Notes under the pieces: generated by a model
Seen by the model: only the letters and a program-made list of their open reading frames with translations
Databases searched by the model: none
What the model was told of the DNA's origin: nothing
Program-made: the position numbers and the translations under genes
Shown here: in pieces, positions 1-8,907 of the stretch
How positions within the stretch are numbered: the stretch's first letter is position 1
Layout of the letters: every line of letters begins with the position of its first letter
Source of the DNA: JANQRA01 sp035762545
GTDB taxonomy: Bacteria; Actinomycetota; Acidimicrobiia; Spongiisociales; ZC4RG35
Assembly: GCA_035762545.1 (NCBI GenBank)
Contig: DASTOM010000011.1
Location: forward strand, 74,971-138,970
Length of the DNA stretch: 64,000 nucleotides
Direction of reading: 5' to 3'

Positions 1-992
1 TGGCCGGCATCATGTGGCTCTACCCCAAGGGCTCCGGGACGGAGTCCGTTTCCGCCGGGGAGACCACCACGACCGTGGCTGCTCCGGAGGACATCAACGT
101 CGTTGCCCCCACCTATGCGCCAGGAGGCGAGCCGATCGCCGATGCTGCCGAAACCATTCTCCCTTCCGTGGTCCATATCGACACCGCGGGCGGTCTTGGT
201 TCGGGTGTCATCTACGACAGCGACGGTTTGATCATCACCGCAGCCCACGTGGTCGAAGGTTCCGACTCGGTCCGGATCCGGTTCGCCAACGGAGAGCAGG
301 TGAGCGGAACCGTCATCGGGCGTGCTCCTCAGGTCGACATCGCCGTGATCGAAGTCGACAAGACCGGGCTTCCCGCCGCGACCTTCAACACCGCCAAGCC
401 CAGGGTGGGTCAGACCGCGATCGCGGTAGGCAGCCCCTGGGGCCTCGAGTCGACCGTGACCGCCGGGATCATCTCTGCCATCGATCAGACGAACTGTTCG
501 GCAGACACATGCACGTCGATGGTGCAGACCGACGCCGCGATCAATCCGGGCAACTCGGGTGGCGCTCTCGTCGATCGTGACGGCCAGGTGGTCGGGATCA
601 ACGTCTCGATCTTCAGTGAGTCGGGCGCCAATGACGGAGTCGGATTCGCGGTGCCATCGGACATCGCAGTGACCTATGCCGACGGACTCATCTCTGGGGA
701 GCCGATCGAGACTGCCTTCCTCGGAGTCCAGGCCGACAACGTCAACAGCGATGGTCAGGCCGGGGCCACCATCACCGTCGTCGTACCTGGCTCCGCAGCA
801 CAGTCCGCGGGCATCCTCGAAGGAGATGTGGTCGTCGGTTTCGACGGGGTTCCTATCCTCGGATTCCCCGACCTCGTCGCTCAGGTGCGCTCCCATCAGC
901 CGGGTGAGGTCGTCGATGTGATCGTGCTCCGCGACGGTGTCGAACAGACAATCCCGGTCACCCTCGGAGTCGACGAGGAAGATATCGGATAG
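1..992 (+). CDS. HtrA/DegP-type trypsin-like serine protease with PDZ domain (5' partial)
   Basis: Extracytoplasmic chymotrypsin-fold protease of the HtrA family, expected to degrade or process misfolded envelope proteins. The reading frame is open to the window edge (AGI before the first ATG at 12), so the true start and probably the membrane anchor lie upstream. Counting from the ATG at 12, the catalytic triad is His79 (ITAAHVV), Asp109 (QVDIAV) and Ser182 (NPGNSGGAL). A single PDZ domain fills roughly residues 230-320. A Thr/Glu-rich linker precedes the protease domain. Two cysteines five residues apart (162 and 167), shortly before the active serine, could form a surface disulfide. The family is clear; the substrate is unknown. 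Confidence 0.9.
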   Translation, partial: AGIMWLYPKGSGTESVSAGETTTTVAAPEDINVVAPTYAPGGEPIADAAETILPSVVHIDTAGGLGSGVIYDSDGLIITAAHVVEGSDSVRIRFANGEQVSGTVIGRAPQVDIAVIEVDKTGLPAATFNTAKPRVGQTAIAVGSPWGLESTVTAGIISAIDQTNCSADTCTSMVQTDAAINPGNSGGALVDRDGQVVGINVSIFSESGANDGVGFAVPSDIAVTYADGLISGEPIETAFLGVQADNVNSDGQAGATITVVVPGSAAQSAGILEGDVVVGFDGVPILGFPDLVAQVRSHQPGEVVDVIVLRDGVEQTIPVTLGVDEEDIG

Positions 993-1004
993 ACGTGATC
1001 GCAT

Positions 1005-1045
1005 GAACCCTTGGCTCCGGACTCGAGTCCGGGGCCCGAGGGTTC
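1005..1045 (+). terminator. Strong hairpin after the HtrA gene
   Basis: A perfect 16-nt palindrome (CCGGACTCGAGTCCGG, 1017-1032) is enclosed by outer arms GAACCC (1005-1010) and GGGTTC (1040-1045). It lies 13 nt past the stop codon and just before the cobalamin riboswitch, so it probably ends or insulates the protease transcript. There is no clear T-tract. Confidence 0.6.
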
Positions 1046-1057
1046 GTCTAAGCTCGG

Positions 1058-1212
1058 AGTGTCCACCGCAATAGGTGGATGCCTCGGGTGCAGCGAAGCC
1101 GGTTGGAATCCGGCGCTGTCCCGCAACTGTGAAGGTCTGCCCGCTTCCGCGATCAGATCCGAGCCAGGTCGCCTGCGATCCGGGGCCACGTGAAAGTCTC
1201 GGATGAAGGCGG
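1058..1212 (+). promoter_or_regulatory. Adenosylcobalamin riboswitch
   Basis: The leader carries the class signatures in order: GCGAAGCCGG with GGAATCCGGC, the CCCGCAACTGT block (about 1120-1135), and the B12 box GAGCCAGGTCGCCTGC at 1161-1176. It lies directly before a corrinoid uptake and assembly operon, which is the expected target. Ends are approximate. A downstream hairpin at 1248-1268 overlaps the ribosome binding site and is the likely expression platform, so cobalamin should turn the operon off. Confidence 0.93.
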
Positions 1213-1247
1213 AACCGTGCGGCTCAGGGAAAGCCACACCACCACTT

Positions 1248-1275
1248 CATCCTCCACTACGGAGGATGTTCTTTT
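1248..1275 (+). promoter_or_regulatory. Expression-platform hairpin covering the btuF Shine-Dalgarno
   Basis: CATCCTCC (1248-1255) and GGAGGATG (1261-1268) pair perfectly over a 5-nt loop. The 3' arm contains GGAGG, ten nt before the ATG at 1276, and is followed by TTCTTTT running into the start codon. The element therefore reads both as an SD sequestrator and as an intrinsic-terminator-like stem with a T-tract. Which mode acts cannot be told from sequence alone. Confidence 0.75.
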
Positions 1276-2283
1276 ATGAAGAGGAGTCTCCTGCTCCTTG
1301 CCGTGCTGCTGGCACTCGTGGCCTGCAGCCCCGTCGGTGATGGTGGTGGTGCCACCACCACATCGGGTGCCGACGAAGTCACCGCGACGGAGACGCCCGA
1401 TACCACCACGACGACGGAGACGGCACCAACGACCACCTTCGGAGAATCCGACGGGTTCCCGGTCACCGTGACCGACGACCTCGGCGAGGTCACGATCGAC
1501 GCGTTGCCCGACGCGATCGTGTCGCTCTCATCGACCGCGACTGAGATGCTCTTCGCAATCGGGGGCGGTGATCAGGTCGTCGCGGTCGACGACCGGTCGA
1601 ACTACCCGGCCGAGGCTCCGGTGACCGATCTCTCCGCGTTCACCCCCAACGTCGAGGCAATCCTCGCCTACGAGCCTGATCTCGTGGTCATCTCATACGA
1701 CCCGGGCGATCTGATCGCCGCTCTCAACGCCGCCAACGTTCCGGTCCTCACTTTCGGCCCCGCCTTCACCCTCGACGACACCTACCGTCAGATCGGGGGG
1801 CTCGGAACCGCGACGGGGCACGCCGACGATGCGGTCATCGTCAATGAGCGGATTCAGGCCGAGCTCGACGAGATCATGGCCGCTGCTCCTGATCCTCCCC
1901 AGGGAACGGACTACTACCACGAGGTGGACAACACCCTCTTCTCGGCCACCTCGTCCACGTTCATCGGTCAGATCTACACGATGTTTGGTCTCGTCAGCAT
2001 CGCCGACGAGGCCGATGCCGATGGCTCTGCCTTCGGCTTCCCCCAGCTCTCGAGCGAATACATAGTGGAGGCTGATCCCGACCTGATCTTCCTGGCCAAT
2101 GCCTTCTATGGGGAGTCTGCCGAGACCGTCGCCGCTCGACCGGGTTGGGAGGTACTCAGCGCCGTTCAGGACGGGTATGTGGTGGAACTCGATTCCGACG
2201 TCGCTTCTCGTTGGGGTCCTCGCGTCGTGGACTTTGCCCAGTCCGTCTCCGACGCTCTCCTCGCGTACGTGAACGAGGGTTGA
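1276..2283 (+). CDS. btuF: Cobalamin/corrinoid ABC transporter substrate-binding lipoprotein
   Basis: First gene of the riboswitch-controlled operon. The N-terminus is a lipoprotein signal with lipobox LVAC and lipidated Cys17, then a Thr/Asp/Glu-rich linker to about residue 52. The rest is a helical-backbone (TroA/BtuF-like) binding domain, 335 residues in all. By family it captures corrinoid outside the membrane and passes it to the BtuC permease. The fold is shared with siderophore-binding proteins; the B12 riboswitch and cob genes make corrinoid the best assignment. The ATG is preceded by GGAGG inside the regulatory hairpin. Confidence 0.88.
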   Translation: MKRSLLLLAVLLALVACSPVGDGGGATTTSGADEVTATETPDTTTTTETAPTTTFGESDGFPVTVTDDLGEVTIDALPDAIVSLSSTATEMLFAIGGGDQVVAVDDRSNYPAEAPVTDLSAFTPNVEAILAYEPDLVVISYDPGDLIAALNAANVPVLTFGPAFTLDDTYRQIGGLGTATGHADDAVIVNERIQAELDEIMAAAPDPPQGTDYYHEVDNTLFSATSSTFIGQIYTMFGLVSIADEADADGSAFGFPQLSSEYIVEADPDLIFLANAFYGESAETVAARPGWEVLSAVQDGYVVELDSDVASRWGPRVVDFAQSVSDALLAYVNEG

Positions 2284-3323
2284 CGGGCTCGACGACCCCG
2301 GTCCAGGCGCGGCCTGCCCGTCTCGGGTGGGTCGGGCTGACGATCGGGGTCGTGGCTGTCCTCGTTGCTGCGATCCTCGGCGCGACACTGGGGGCGGCCG
2401 GGCTCGACCCGATGTCGGTGGTGCGTGCCCTGCTCGACGCCCTGCCGGGAGTGAGCGTCGAATCCGGGTTGTCCGAGGTGCAGTCGACGATCCTCTTCGA
2501 GATTCGCCTTCCACGGGTCGTCCTCGGGGGGATGGTCGGGGCGGTCCTCGCCGTGGCGGGTGCCTCGTATCAGGGTGTCTTCCGCAACGCCCTGGCCGAC
2601 CCCTACCTGCTCGGGGTCGCCGCCGGCGCCGGTCTCGGCGCCACGATCGCGCTCAGCGTCCGGGGAGACTCCACCTTCCTGGCTCCCCTTGCCTTCGTCG
2701 GGGGAATGGCGGCGGTCGGGATCACCTATGTTCTGGGCCGATCTGTGGGAGGACGCTCCGCCACCTCACTGATCCTGGCCGGGGTGGCCGTGGCTGCCTT
2801 CGCCACTGCGGTTCAGACCTATCTGTTGCAGCGGGACACGGACACGTTCCGCGAGGTGTACGCCTGGATTCTGGGCCGGCTGGTGACGGTGGGCTGGTCC
2901 GAGGTTCGATCACTCGCCCCCTACGCGTTGATCGCCACCGTCGTCATGTTCGGTGCCCGACGCCTCCTCGACGTGCTCAGCATCGGCGACGACGAGGCAA
3001 ATGCGTTGGGGGTGAAGGTCGGGAGGGTTCGTGGCGTGGTCGTGGTGGCGGCAACCCTGGCGACGGCTGCCGCGGTCTCGGTGTCCGGTCTGATCGGCTT
3101 CGTCGGGATCATCGTGCCTCATGTCGTCCGTCTCGTCTTCGGCTGGAGCTACCGGGTGATCATCCCGCTGTCGTTTCTCTTCGGGGCGGCCTTTCTGATG
3201 CTGGCTGATATAGCGGCCAGGACCGTCGTGGCGCCGGCCGAGCTACCGATCGGCGTGATCACCGCCTTTCTGGGTGCCCCCTTCTTTCTCCTCGTTCTGC
3301 GGACGATGCGAGGACCGCCATGA
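2280..3323 (+). CDS. btuC: Cobalamin ABC transporter permease (FecCD family)
   Basis: Polytopic FecCD-family permease of about 347 residues with roughly ten hydrophobic segments, forming the membrane channel of the corrinoid importer. The first in-frame start compatible with the family length is the TTG at 2280, overlapping the btuF stop (TTGA). An upstream extension of the frame would lie inside btuF and is not expected. Typical motifs include FEIRLPRVVLGGMVGA near the N-terminus and GLIGFVGIIVPHVVR near residue 265. The stop overlaps btuD by 4 nt. Confidence 0.9.
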   Translation: MTGSTTPVQARPARLGWVGLTIGVVAVLVAAILGATLGAAGLDPMSVVRALLDALPGVSVESGLSEVQSTILFEIRLPRVVLGGMVGAVLAVAGASYQGVFRNALADPYLLGVAAGAGLGATIALSVRGDSTFLAPLAFVGGMAAVGITYVLGRSVGGRSATSLILAGVAVAAFATAVQTYLLQRDTDTFREVYAWILGRLVTVGWSEVRSLAPYALIATVVMFGARRLLDVLSIGDDEANALGVKVGRVRGVVVVAATLATAAAVSVSGLIGFVGIIVPHVVRLVFGWSYRVIIPLSFLFGAAFLMLADIAARTVVAPAELPIGVITAFLGAPFFLLVLRTMRGPP

Positions 3324-4075
3324 TCGGATGGCAGGGAGTCGTGGTGACTTATGGAGATGTGCCCGTGCTCAAGTCGGTCAGCCTCGAAGTGGCCGATGGG
3401 CAGTGGCTCGGTCTCATCGGCCCCAATGGCGCAGGGAAGACGACGATGATCAAGGCCGGTGTCGGAGTGGTGGAGTACTCCGGCGTGGTCGCCGTCAACG
3501 GGCAAGAGGCGCGCCGAGGGGAGGATGTCGCATGGATGCCGCAACGACCACACCTCCCCGACGAGATGGGAGTCGCCGACTATGTGATGCTCGGGCGTAC
3601 CCCACACCTCGGTTATCTCGGCGCCGAGAGCAAACATGACGTCGACACGGTTCGCACCTCGATCGAGAAGCTCGGGTTGTCCGGGTTCGAGAGACGTCCG
3701 CTCGGAACCCTGTCCGGCGGTGAGGCCCAGCGTGTGGTGCTTGCCCGCGCACTCGCTCAGGAGGCACCCGTGCTGCTTCTGGACGAGCCCACGGCAAGTC
3801 TCGACATCAGCCATGCCGTCGAGGTTCTCGACGTTGTCGACGACTTGAGGCGCACCGAGAGCCTGACGATCGTCATGGCGGCTCACGATCTCACACTGGC
3901 GGGCCGGTACTGCGAGCGTCTTGCGTTGATCGCCGGCGGAGAGGTCGTGGCAGACGGTGACCCGTCGATGGTGCTCACCGAGGACCTTCTCGGGGCTCAC
4001 TACGGTGCCGGAATAAGAGTGCTGGCCGACGAGGACGGCCCGATCGTCGTGCCCGTGAGGAGGTCGAATGACTGA
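3320..4075 (+). CDS. btuD: Cobalamin ABC transporter ATP-binding protein
   Basis: ABC ATPase of 251 residues that would power the BtuC channel. Walker A is GPNGAGKTT (about residues 34-42), the signature loop is LSGGEAQR, Walker B is VLLLDEPTASLD and the switch histidine lies in MAAHDLT. It starts on ATG overlapping btuC and overlaps cobO by 8 nt, so translation is probably coupled. The domain is FepC/BtuD-like; corrinoid specificity is inferred from the operon. Confidence 0.9.
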   Translation: MIGWQGVVVTYGDVPVLKSVSLEVADGQWLGLIGPNGAGKTTMIKAGVGVVEYSGVVAVNGQEARRGEDVAWMPQRPHLPDEMGVADYVMLGRTPHLGYLGAESKHDVDTVRTSIEKLGLSGFERRPLGTLSGGEAQRVVLARALAQEAPVLLLDEPTASLDISHAVEVLDVVDDLRRTESLTIVMAAHDLTLAGRYCERLALIAGGEVVADGDPSMVLTEDLLGAHYGAGIRVLADEDGPIVVPVRRSND

Positions 4076-4634
4076 GCAACAACCGCCGAGGGAAGCTCCA
4101 CCCAAAGGCAGTGTGCGGGCCCCATCCTTGGTCCTGGTGAACACCGGTGACGGGAAAGGGAAATCGACCGCTGCTTTTGGGACGGCGATTCGTGCGGTGG
4201 CCCGCGGCTGGCGGGTGGCGGTGGTCCAGTTCCTCAAGTCGGGGGAATGGTCGGTGGGCGAGGAGAAGATAGGGCGCCAACTGGGTATCGATTGGTGGGC
4301 CATGGGTGATGGCTTCACCTGGGATTCGGAGGACATCGAGGAGTCGGAGGCGATAGCACGCGCCGCTTGGGAGCGAGCCGGCGCCGTCATCGACAGCGGC
4401 GACTACGACCTCGTCGTTCTCGATGAGGTCACGTACCCGATCAATTGGGGGTGGATCCCCTTGTCCGAGGTCCTCGCCCGGATCGCGGCCCGGCCGGACA
4501 AGGTCAATCTGATACTCACCGGGCGTGACGCCCCGGAGGATCTCATCGCAATGGCGGACACGGTGACGGAGATGACGAAGGTGAAGCACGCCTACGACGC
4601 CGGGATCATGGCCCGCCGGGGGATCGACTATTGA
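4068..4634 (+). CDS. cobO: Corrinoid adenosyltransferase (CobO/BtuR)
   Basis: Transfers the 5'-deoxyadenosyl group of ATP to cob(I)alamin or cob(I)yrinic acid a,c-diamide. The family P-loop GDGKGKST is at residues 27-34, followed by the AAFGTAIRAVARGWRV helix and VVQFLK strand typical of CobA/CobO. Its 188 residues match family size. It sits inside the uptake operon, so it probably adenosylates imported corrinoid. The stop overlaps the cobU TTG start. Confidence 0.92.
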   Translation: MTEQQPPREAPPKGSVRAPSLVLVNTGDGKGKSTAAFGTAIRAVARGWRVAVVQFLKSGEWSVGEEKIGRQLGIDWWAMGDGFTWDSEDIEESEAIARAAWERAGAVIDSGDYDLVVLDEVTYPINWGWIPLSEVLARIAARPDKVNLILTGRDAPEDLIAMADTVTEMTKVKHAYDAGIMARRGIDY

Positions 4635-5149
4635 TCTTCCTCCTCGGCGGGGCACGATCCGGCAAGTCCAAGCTCGCCGTGGCGATCGCTGAGAAGAGTG
4701 GTCAACGTGTCCGGTTGTTGGCTACCGCTGCGGCCATCGACGAGGAGATGGAGCGACGCATTTCGTCCCACCGCGCCAACCGCCCCTCGGACTGGGTAGT
4801 CGTCGAAGAGCCCATTTACATCGCTCGTGCGCTTGCCGAGGCGGCGCCCGACGAAACGGTTGTGCTGGACTGTGTCACCCTCTGGATCTCCAACTTGATG
4901 ATGGAGCGGAACGATGCCGACATCATGAACATGGTCGGCGAAGCGGCTCGGATCGCCTCAGCCCGCATCTCCACGACCGTCGTGGTGAGCAACGAAGTCG
5001 GTGAAGGGCTCGTTCCTATGGATCCCGTCGGGCGGCGCTTCCGGGACCTGCAGGGGACGGCCAACCAGGTCTTCGCCACCGAGGCGGAGACTGCCTACCT
5101 GGTCGTCGCCGGGAGGACACTGGAACTCGACCGCACCCTCGCCAAGTGA
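4631..5149 (+). CDS. cobU: Adenosylcobinamide kinase / adenosylcobinamide-phosphate guanylyltransferase
   Basis: Bifunctional CobU activates the aminopropanol arm of adenosylcobinamide with GTP for nucleotide-loop assembly. The P-loop GGARSGKS is at residues 6-13, with the conserved ISSHRANRP, VVSNEVGEGLVP and DLQGTANQ motifs. The start is TTG (4631), coupled to the cobO stop (TTGA). The length of 172 residues is normal. It is followed with 4-nt overlap by cobT. Confidence 0.93.
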   Translation: MIFLLGGARSGKSKLAVAIAEKSGQRVRLLATAAAIDEEMERRISSHRANRPSDWVVVEEPIYIARALAEAAPDETVVLDCVTLWISNLMMERNDADIMNMVGEAARIASARISTTVVVSNEVGEGLVPMDPVGRRFRDLQGTANQVFATEAETAYLVVAGRTLELDRTLAK

Positions 5150-6129
5150 CCGATCTCTCACGCGGCATTTCGATCGGCCCCGACACCTCGACGTCACGCC
5201 TTGTCGCGGAGCGGGTCGCACAGGTGCTGCGTCCAATCGGTGCACTGAAGCGTCTCGACGAACTCGCCGTGTGGCTGGCAGGCTGGCAGCGGACCGAGAC
5301 GCCCGGCATCGATTCGGCACATGTCGTTGTGTTTGCGGGGGACCACGGTGTCGCAGTCGAGGGCGTCAGCGCCTATCCGCAGTCCGTCACCATGTCGATG
5401 GTCGGCGCCCTACACGGTGGGATAGCCACGGCGTCAGCCCTTTCGAGGCGGGTGGGTGCCACCCTGAGCGTCATCGATGTCGGCAGGGGAGTGCCGACCG
5501 CGAACATCCGGACAGGTCCGGCCCTGACGCCGCCCCAATTCGAATCCGCAGTCGAGGTCGGCAGACAGGCTGTGCTGAGCTTGGGTCGGGTCGACGTCCT
5601 GATCCCGGGGGAGGTCGGAATCGGCAACACCACCTGCGCTTCAGCCCTGGCCGCGGCGCTGTACGGCGGCGACGTAACCAAATGGGTGGGGCGCGGCACC
5701 GGCCTGGATGACGACGGTTTGGCGAGGAAGGCCGAGGTTGTAGCGGAGGCAGTGCGCCGGGCCGGACCGGCGGAGCCGCTCGAACTCCTGCGCCAGCTTG
5801 GTGGCTGGGAGTTGGCAGCCATTGCCGGGGCGGTGATTCAGGCTCGCGAGTCGTCCATTCCGGTGCTGTTGGATGGATTCGTCACGACGGCGGCGGTGAT
5901 GCCACTGGAAGTCGTCCAGCCTGGATTTCTCGAGCATTGCTGGCCGGCACACGTGTCCGCCGAACCGGGTCACCGGGCTCTGGTCGAACGGTTGGGTCGG
6001 GCGCCGATCCTCGATCTCGAGATGCGTCTGGGAGAGGCCAGTGGTGCCTTGGTCGCATTGCCGATTCTGGACCTTGCCGCGGTCGCCGTCACGGATGTGG
6101 CCACATTCGCTGACATCGGGACGTCGTGA
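5146..6129 (+). CDS. cobT: Nicotinate-nucleotide--dimethylbenzimidazole phosphoribosyltransferase
   Basis: Makes alpha-ribazole phosphate from NaMN and 5,6-dimethylbenzimidazole (or another base). Family blocks seen are FAGDHGVAVEGVSAYPQ, GEVGIGNTTCASAL and, near the C-terminus, MRLGEASGAL, which holds the expected catalytic glutamate. It has 327 residues and a GTG start overlapping cobU by 4 nt. It overlaps cobS by 4 nt. No bluB or other base-synthesis gene is in the window. Confidence 0.93.
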   Translation: MTDLSRGISIGPDTSTSRLVAERVAQVLRPIGALKRLDELAVWLAGWQRTETPGIDSAHVVVFAGDHGVAVEGVSAYPQSVTMSMVGALHGGIATASALSRRVGATLSVIDVGRGVPTANIRTGPALTPPQFESAVEVGRQAVLSLGRVDVLIPGEVGIGNTTCASALAAALYGGDVTKWVGRGTGLDDDGLARKAEVVAEAVRRAGPAEPLELLRQLGGWELAAIAGAVIQARESSIPVLLDGFVTTAAVMPLEVVQPGFLEHCWPAHVSAEPGHRALVERLGRAPILDLEMRLGEASGALVALPILDLAAVAVTDVATFADIGTS

Positions 6130-6878
6130 AGGGGTTCCTGTCTGCGGTCGCGTTCCTGACCCGAGTCCCCGTCGTCGGGGGCCACCGGGACCCGGCGAGA
6201 GCGGTCCCGTGGTTCCCGGTCGTCGGCAGCCTGATCGGGCTCTTCGTCGCCGGGGTGTACGCCCTGGTCTACGACGTGGGCCCATCGCCGCTGGCGGCCA
6301 CGCTCGCCGTGGTCGCCGGAATGGTCCTGACCGGCGGATTCCACGAGGATGGTTTTGCCGACAGCATGGATGCAATCGGGTCGGGGGCGCGTGGGGAGCA
6401 GGCCCTCGAGATCATGAAGGACTCCCGTCTCGGCACCTTCGGAACCCTGGCGGTGGTGGTTACCGTCGTCTGGCGGATCCTGGCCGTGGCGGCTCTGTCG
6501 CCGCTCACCGCGATATCTGGACTGGTCATGGCGCACACCCTGGGCCGGGCCGGGGCGGTTGTGCTCATGTCCACGACTCCTCCCGCCAAAGCAGAAGGGC
6601 TGGGTGTGTTGGGGGTTCCCTCCGGTGGGGCGTGGTTCGCAGCAGGGTCCGGAGCGGTGCTTGCCACTCTGGCGGGAGGTTGGTGGGTGGTCCCCGGCGT
6701 TGGCTTGGTGGCGGCAGCGGCGGCGTGGCTACGCGGAGTCTCCCGGAAACGGTTCGGCGGGATCACCGGTGACATCCTCGGGGCATGCGAACAGCTGGGC
6801 GAGATGCTCATCCTCACACTGGTGGTCGGGTTGACCTGGAACGACTTCGATCCCTGGTGGCTCGACCTCCTGCAGTGA
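6126..6878 (+). CDS. cobS: Adenosylcobinamide-GDP ribazoletransferase (cobalamin synthase)
   Basis: Integral membrane enzyme joining adenosylcobinamide-GDP with alpha-ribazole (phosphate) to finish cobalamin. The motif FHEDGFADSMDAIGSG corresponds to the family's conserved acidic HxDGxxD region, and several hydrophobic helices follow. It has 250 residues and a GTG start coupled to cobT. It is the last gene of the operon and converges with an ABC exporter gene 7 nt away. Confidence 0.92.
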   Translation: MKGFLSAVAFLTRVPVVGGHRDPARAVPWFPVVGSLIGLFVAGVYALVYDVGPSPLAATLAVVAGMVLTGGFHEDGFADSMDAIGSGARGEQALEIMKDSRLGTFGTLAVVVTVVWRILAVAALSPLTAISGLVMAHTLGRAGAVVLMSTTPPAKAEGLGVLGVPSGGAWFAAGSGAVLATLAGGWWVVPGVGLVAAAAAWLRGVSRKRFGGITGDILGACEQLGEMLILTLVVGLTWNDFDPWWLDLLQ

Positions 6879-6885
6879 GATGTGT

Positions 6886-8907
6886 TCAGTTGGCCGCGGC
6901 CGGGTGGGCCGTTGCCCCCGGGAAGCCGGGTGCGGTGACCGGTGCGTCGTCTTCGATGTCGGGACCGGTGAACTGGGAGTTGTAGAGATCGGCGTAAGCC
7001 CCGCCCAGTGCGATGAGTTCGTCGTGAGACCCACGCTCCACGATCTGGCCGTCCTCCATCATCAGGATCAGATCGGCATTGCGAATCGTGGACAAACGGT
7101 GGGCGATCACGAAGCTGGTCCGGTTGGTGCGTAGTGCGGCCATGGCGTGTTGGAGCAGCACTTCCGTGCGGGTGTCGACGGAACTGGTCGCTTCGTCGAG
7201 GATCAAAAGGGCAGGCTGGGAGAGAAACGCCCGCGCGATGGTGATCAGCTGTTTCTCACCGGCGCTGATGTTGGAGCCTTCGTCGTCGATGACGGTGTCG
7301 TAGCCATCGGGCAGGCTGTGAACGAACCGATCGACGAATGTCGCCTTCGCTGCCTCGAGGATCTCGTCTTCGGTGGCGTCGGGACGGCCGTAGGCGATGT
7401 TGTCGCGGATGGTTCCCTTGAACAGCCAGGTGTCCTGTAGGACCATCCCGACCTGTGATCGCAGGGCCGACCTCTGCAGGGTGGCGATGTCGGTTCCGTC
7501 GAGTGTGATCCTCCCGGCGTCCAGCTCGTAGAACCTCATGATCAGGTTGACGAGTGTCGTTTTGCCCGCTCCGGTGGGTCCGACGATGGCAACCATCTCG
7601 CCGGGCTCGACCTTCATGCTCAGGTCCTCGATCAGGGGCCGGTCGGGGTCGTAGCGGAAGGACACGTTCTCGAAGACGACCGCACCGCGGGTCTCGCCTT
7701 CGATCGTCCCCATGTGTTGGTCGGATGGCTCCTCGTCCTCGTCGAGAAGCTCGAAGACCCGCTCAGCCGAGGCGACGCCCGACTGGAGGAGATTGACCAT
7801 CGATGCGATCTGGGTGATCGGCTGGGTGAATTGGCGGGAGTACTGGATGAAGGCCTGTACCTCTCCCAGTGTCATTGTCCCACTGGCGACTCGCAGGCCT
7901 CCGATCACGGCGATGACGACGTAGTTCAGGTTTCCGATGAACATCATCACCGGCATGATCAGGCCGGAGAGGAACTGCGCCTTGAAGCTCGACTGGTACA
8001 GGTTCTCGTTCTCGATCTCGAACTCGGCCTGCACTTCCTCCTGGCGGCCGAAGACTTTGACCAGGGCGTGCCCTGTGAACCCCTCTTCGATGCGACTGTT
8101 CAGGGTGCCGGTGTAGCGCCACTGGTCGATGAACTGCTTCTGCGATCGCTTCATGATCACCCCGGCCACGACCATGGTCACCGGGATCGTCACCAGGGCG
8201 ATGAGGGCGAGAGTGGGGGAGATGGCGAACATCATCACGACCACGAAGACCACCGTGAGCAAGGAGGTCAGGACCTGGCTCATCGTCTGTTGGAGGCTCT
8301 GGGAGATGTTGTCGATGTCGTTGGTGACGCGGCTGAGTAGCTCACCACGTGGCTGACGATCGAAGTACTTGAGCGGCAGTCGGTTGAGCTTGTTCTCGAC
8401 GTCGGAGCGCAGCCGATAGATGGTCGCCTGGACCACGTCGTTGAGCAACCAGCCCTGGAGGTACGACAGCAGCGCAGAACCGGCATAGAGGGCGACCACT
8501 CCGAGGAGCACGAACCCGAGGGCTTCGAAATCGATCCCGACGCCGGGGGCGAAGTCGATCCCGCTCAGCATGTCGGCGATCTGATCCTGTCCGGACGCCC
8601 GGGCACCTTCGATCGCCTGTTCCTTCGTCATCCCCTCGGGGAGTTGTCCCCCGATGGCGCCCGAGAACACGATGTCGGTGGCCTGGCCGAGGGCCCTTGG
8701 GCCGAATGAAGCAAGTGCGACGCTGACGATCGCCGCCAACAGCAGGAGGATGACCTTGGCCCGATGCGGCTTCAACTGGCTGACCAGACGTCGGAGTGAA
8801 GGTCCGAAGTCGAGGGCTTTCTGGCCGAGTTGGCCGGTCATCATGCCGTGACCAGGCCCTCTGGGGGCCTCGATCCGCTCGGTCTCCTTCAGCGTGCGGT
8901 TACTCAT
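6886..8907 (-). CDS. ABC exporter half-transporter, consensus ATPase subunit
   Basis: Fused six-helix ABC exporter domain and ATPase, 673 residues from the ATG at 8907, which overlaps the upstream partner's stop (TGATG). A longer in-frame start exists at 8961 but would run into the partner gene. ATPase motifs are GPTGAGKTT, the signature ISAGEKQ and LLILDEATSSVD with an intact catalytic glutamate. An insertion between the first two helices (about residues 75-125) is larger than usual. It most likely pairs with the product at 8907-10637 as a heterodimer. The substrate is unknown; a drug or lipid is typical. Confidence 0.88.
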   Translation of the reverse strand: MSNRTLKETERIEAPRGPGHGMMTGQLGQKALDFGPSLRRLVSQLKPHRAKVILLLLAAIVSVALASFGPRALGQATDIVFSGAIGGQLPEGMTKEQAIEGARASGQDQIADMLSGIDFAPGVGIDFEALGFVLLGVVALYAGSALLSYLQGWLLNDVVQATIYRLRSDVENKLNRLPLKYFDRQPRGELLSRVTNDIDNISQSLQQTMSQVLTSLLTVVFVVVMMFAISPTLALIALVTIPVTMVVAGVIMKRSQKQFIDQWRYTGTLNSRIEEGFTGHALVKVFGRQEEVQAEFEIENENLYQSSFKAQFLSGLIMPVMMFIGNLNYVVIAVIGGLRVASGTMTLGEVQAFIQYSRQFTQPITQIASMVNLLQSGVASAERVFELLDEDEEPSDQHMGTIEGETRGAVVFENVSFRYDPDRPLIEDLSMKVEPGEMVAIVGPTGAGKTTLVNLIMRFYELDAGRITLDGTDIATLQRSALRSQVGMVLQDTWLFKGTIRDNIAYGRPDATEDEILEAAKATFVDRFVHSLPDGYDTVIDDEGSNISAGEKQLITIARAFLSQPALLILDEATSSVDTRTEVLLQHAMAALRTNRTSFVIAHRLSTIRNADLILMMEDGQIVERGSHDELIALGGAYADLYNSQFTGPDIEDDAPVTAPGFPGATAHPAAAN

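Noticed and set aside
3149..4390. 413-residue minus-strand frame across btuD and cobO
   Set aside because: Both plus-strand genes have complete P-loop motifs; the opposite frame shows no domain.
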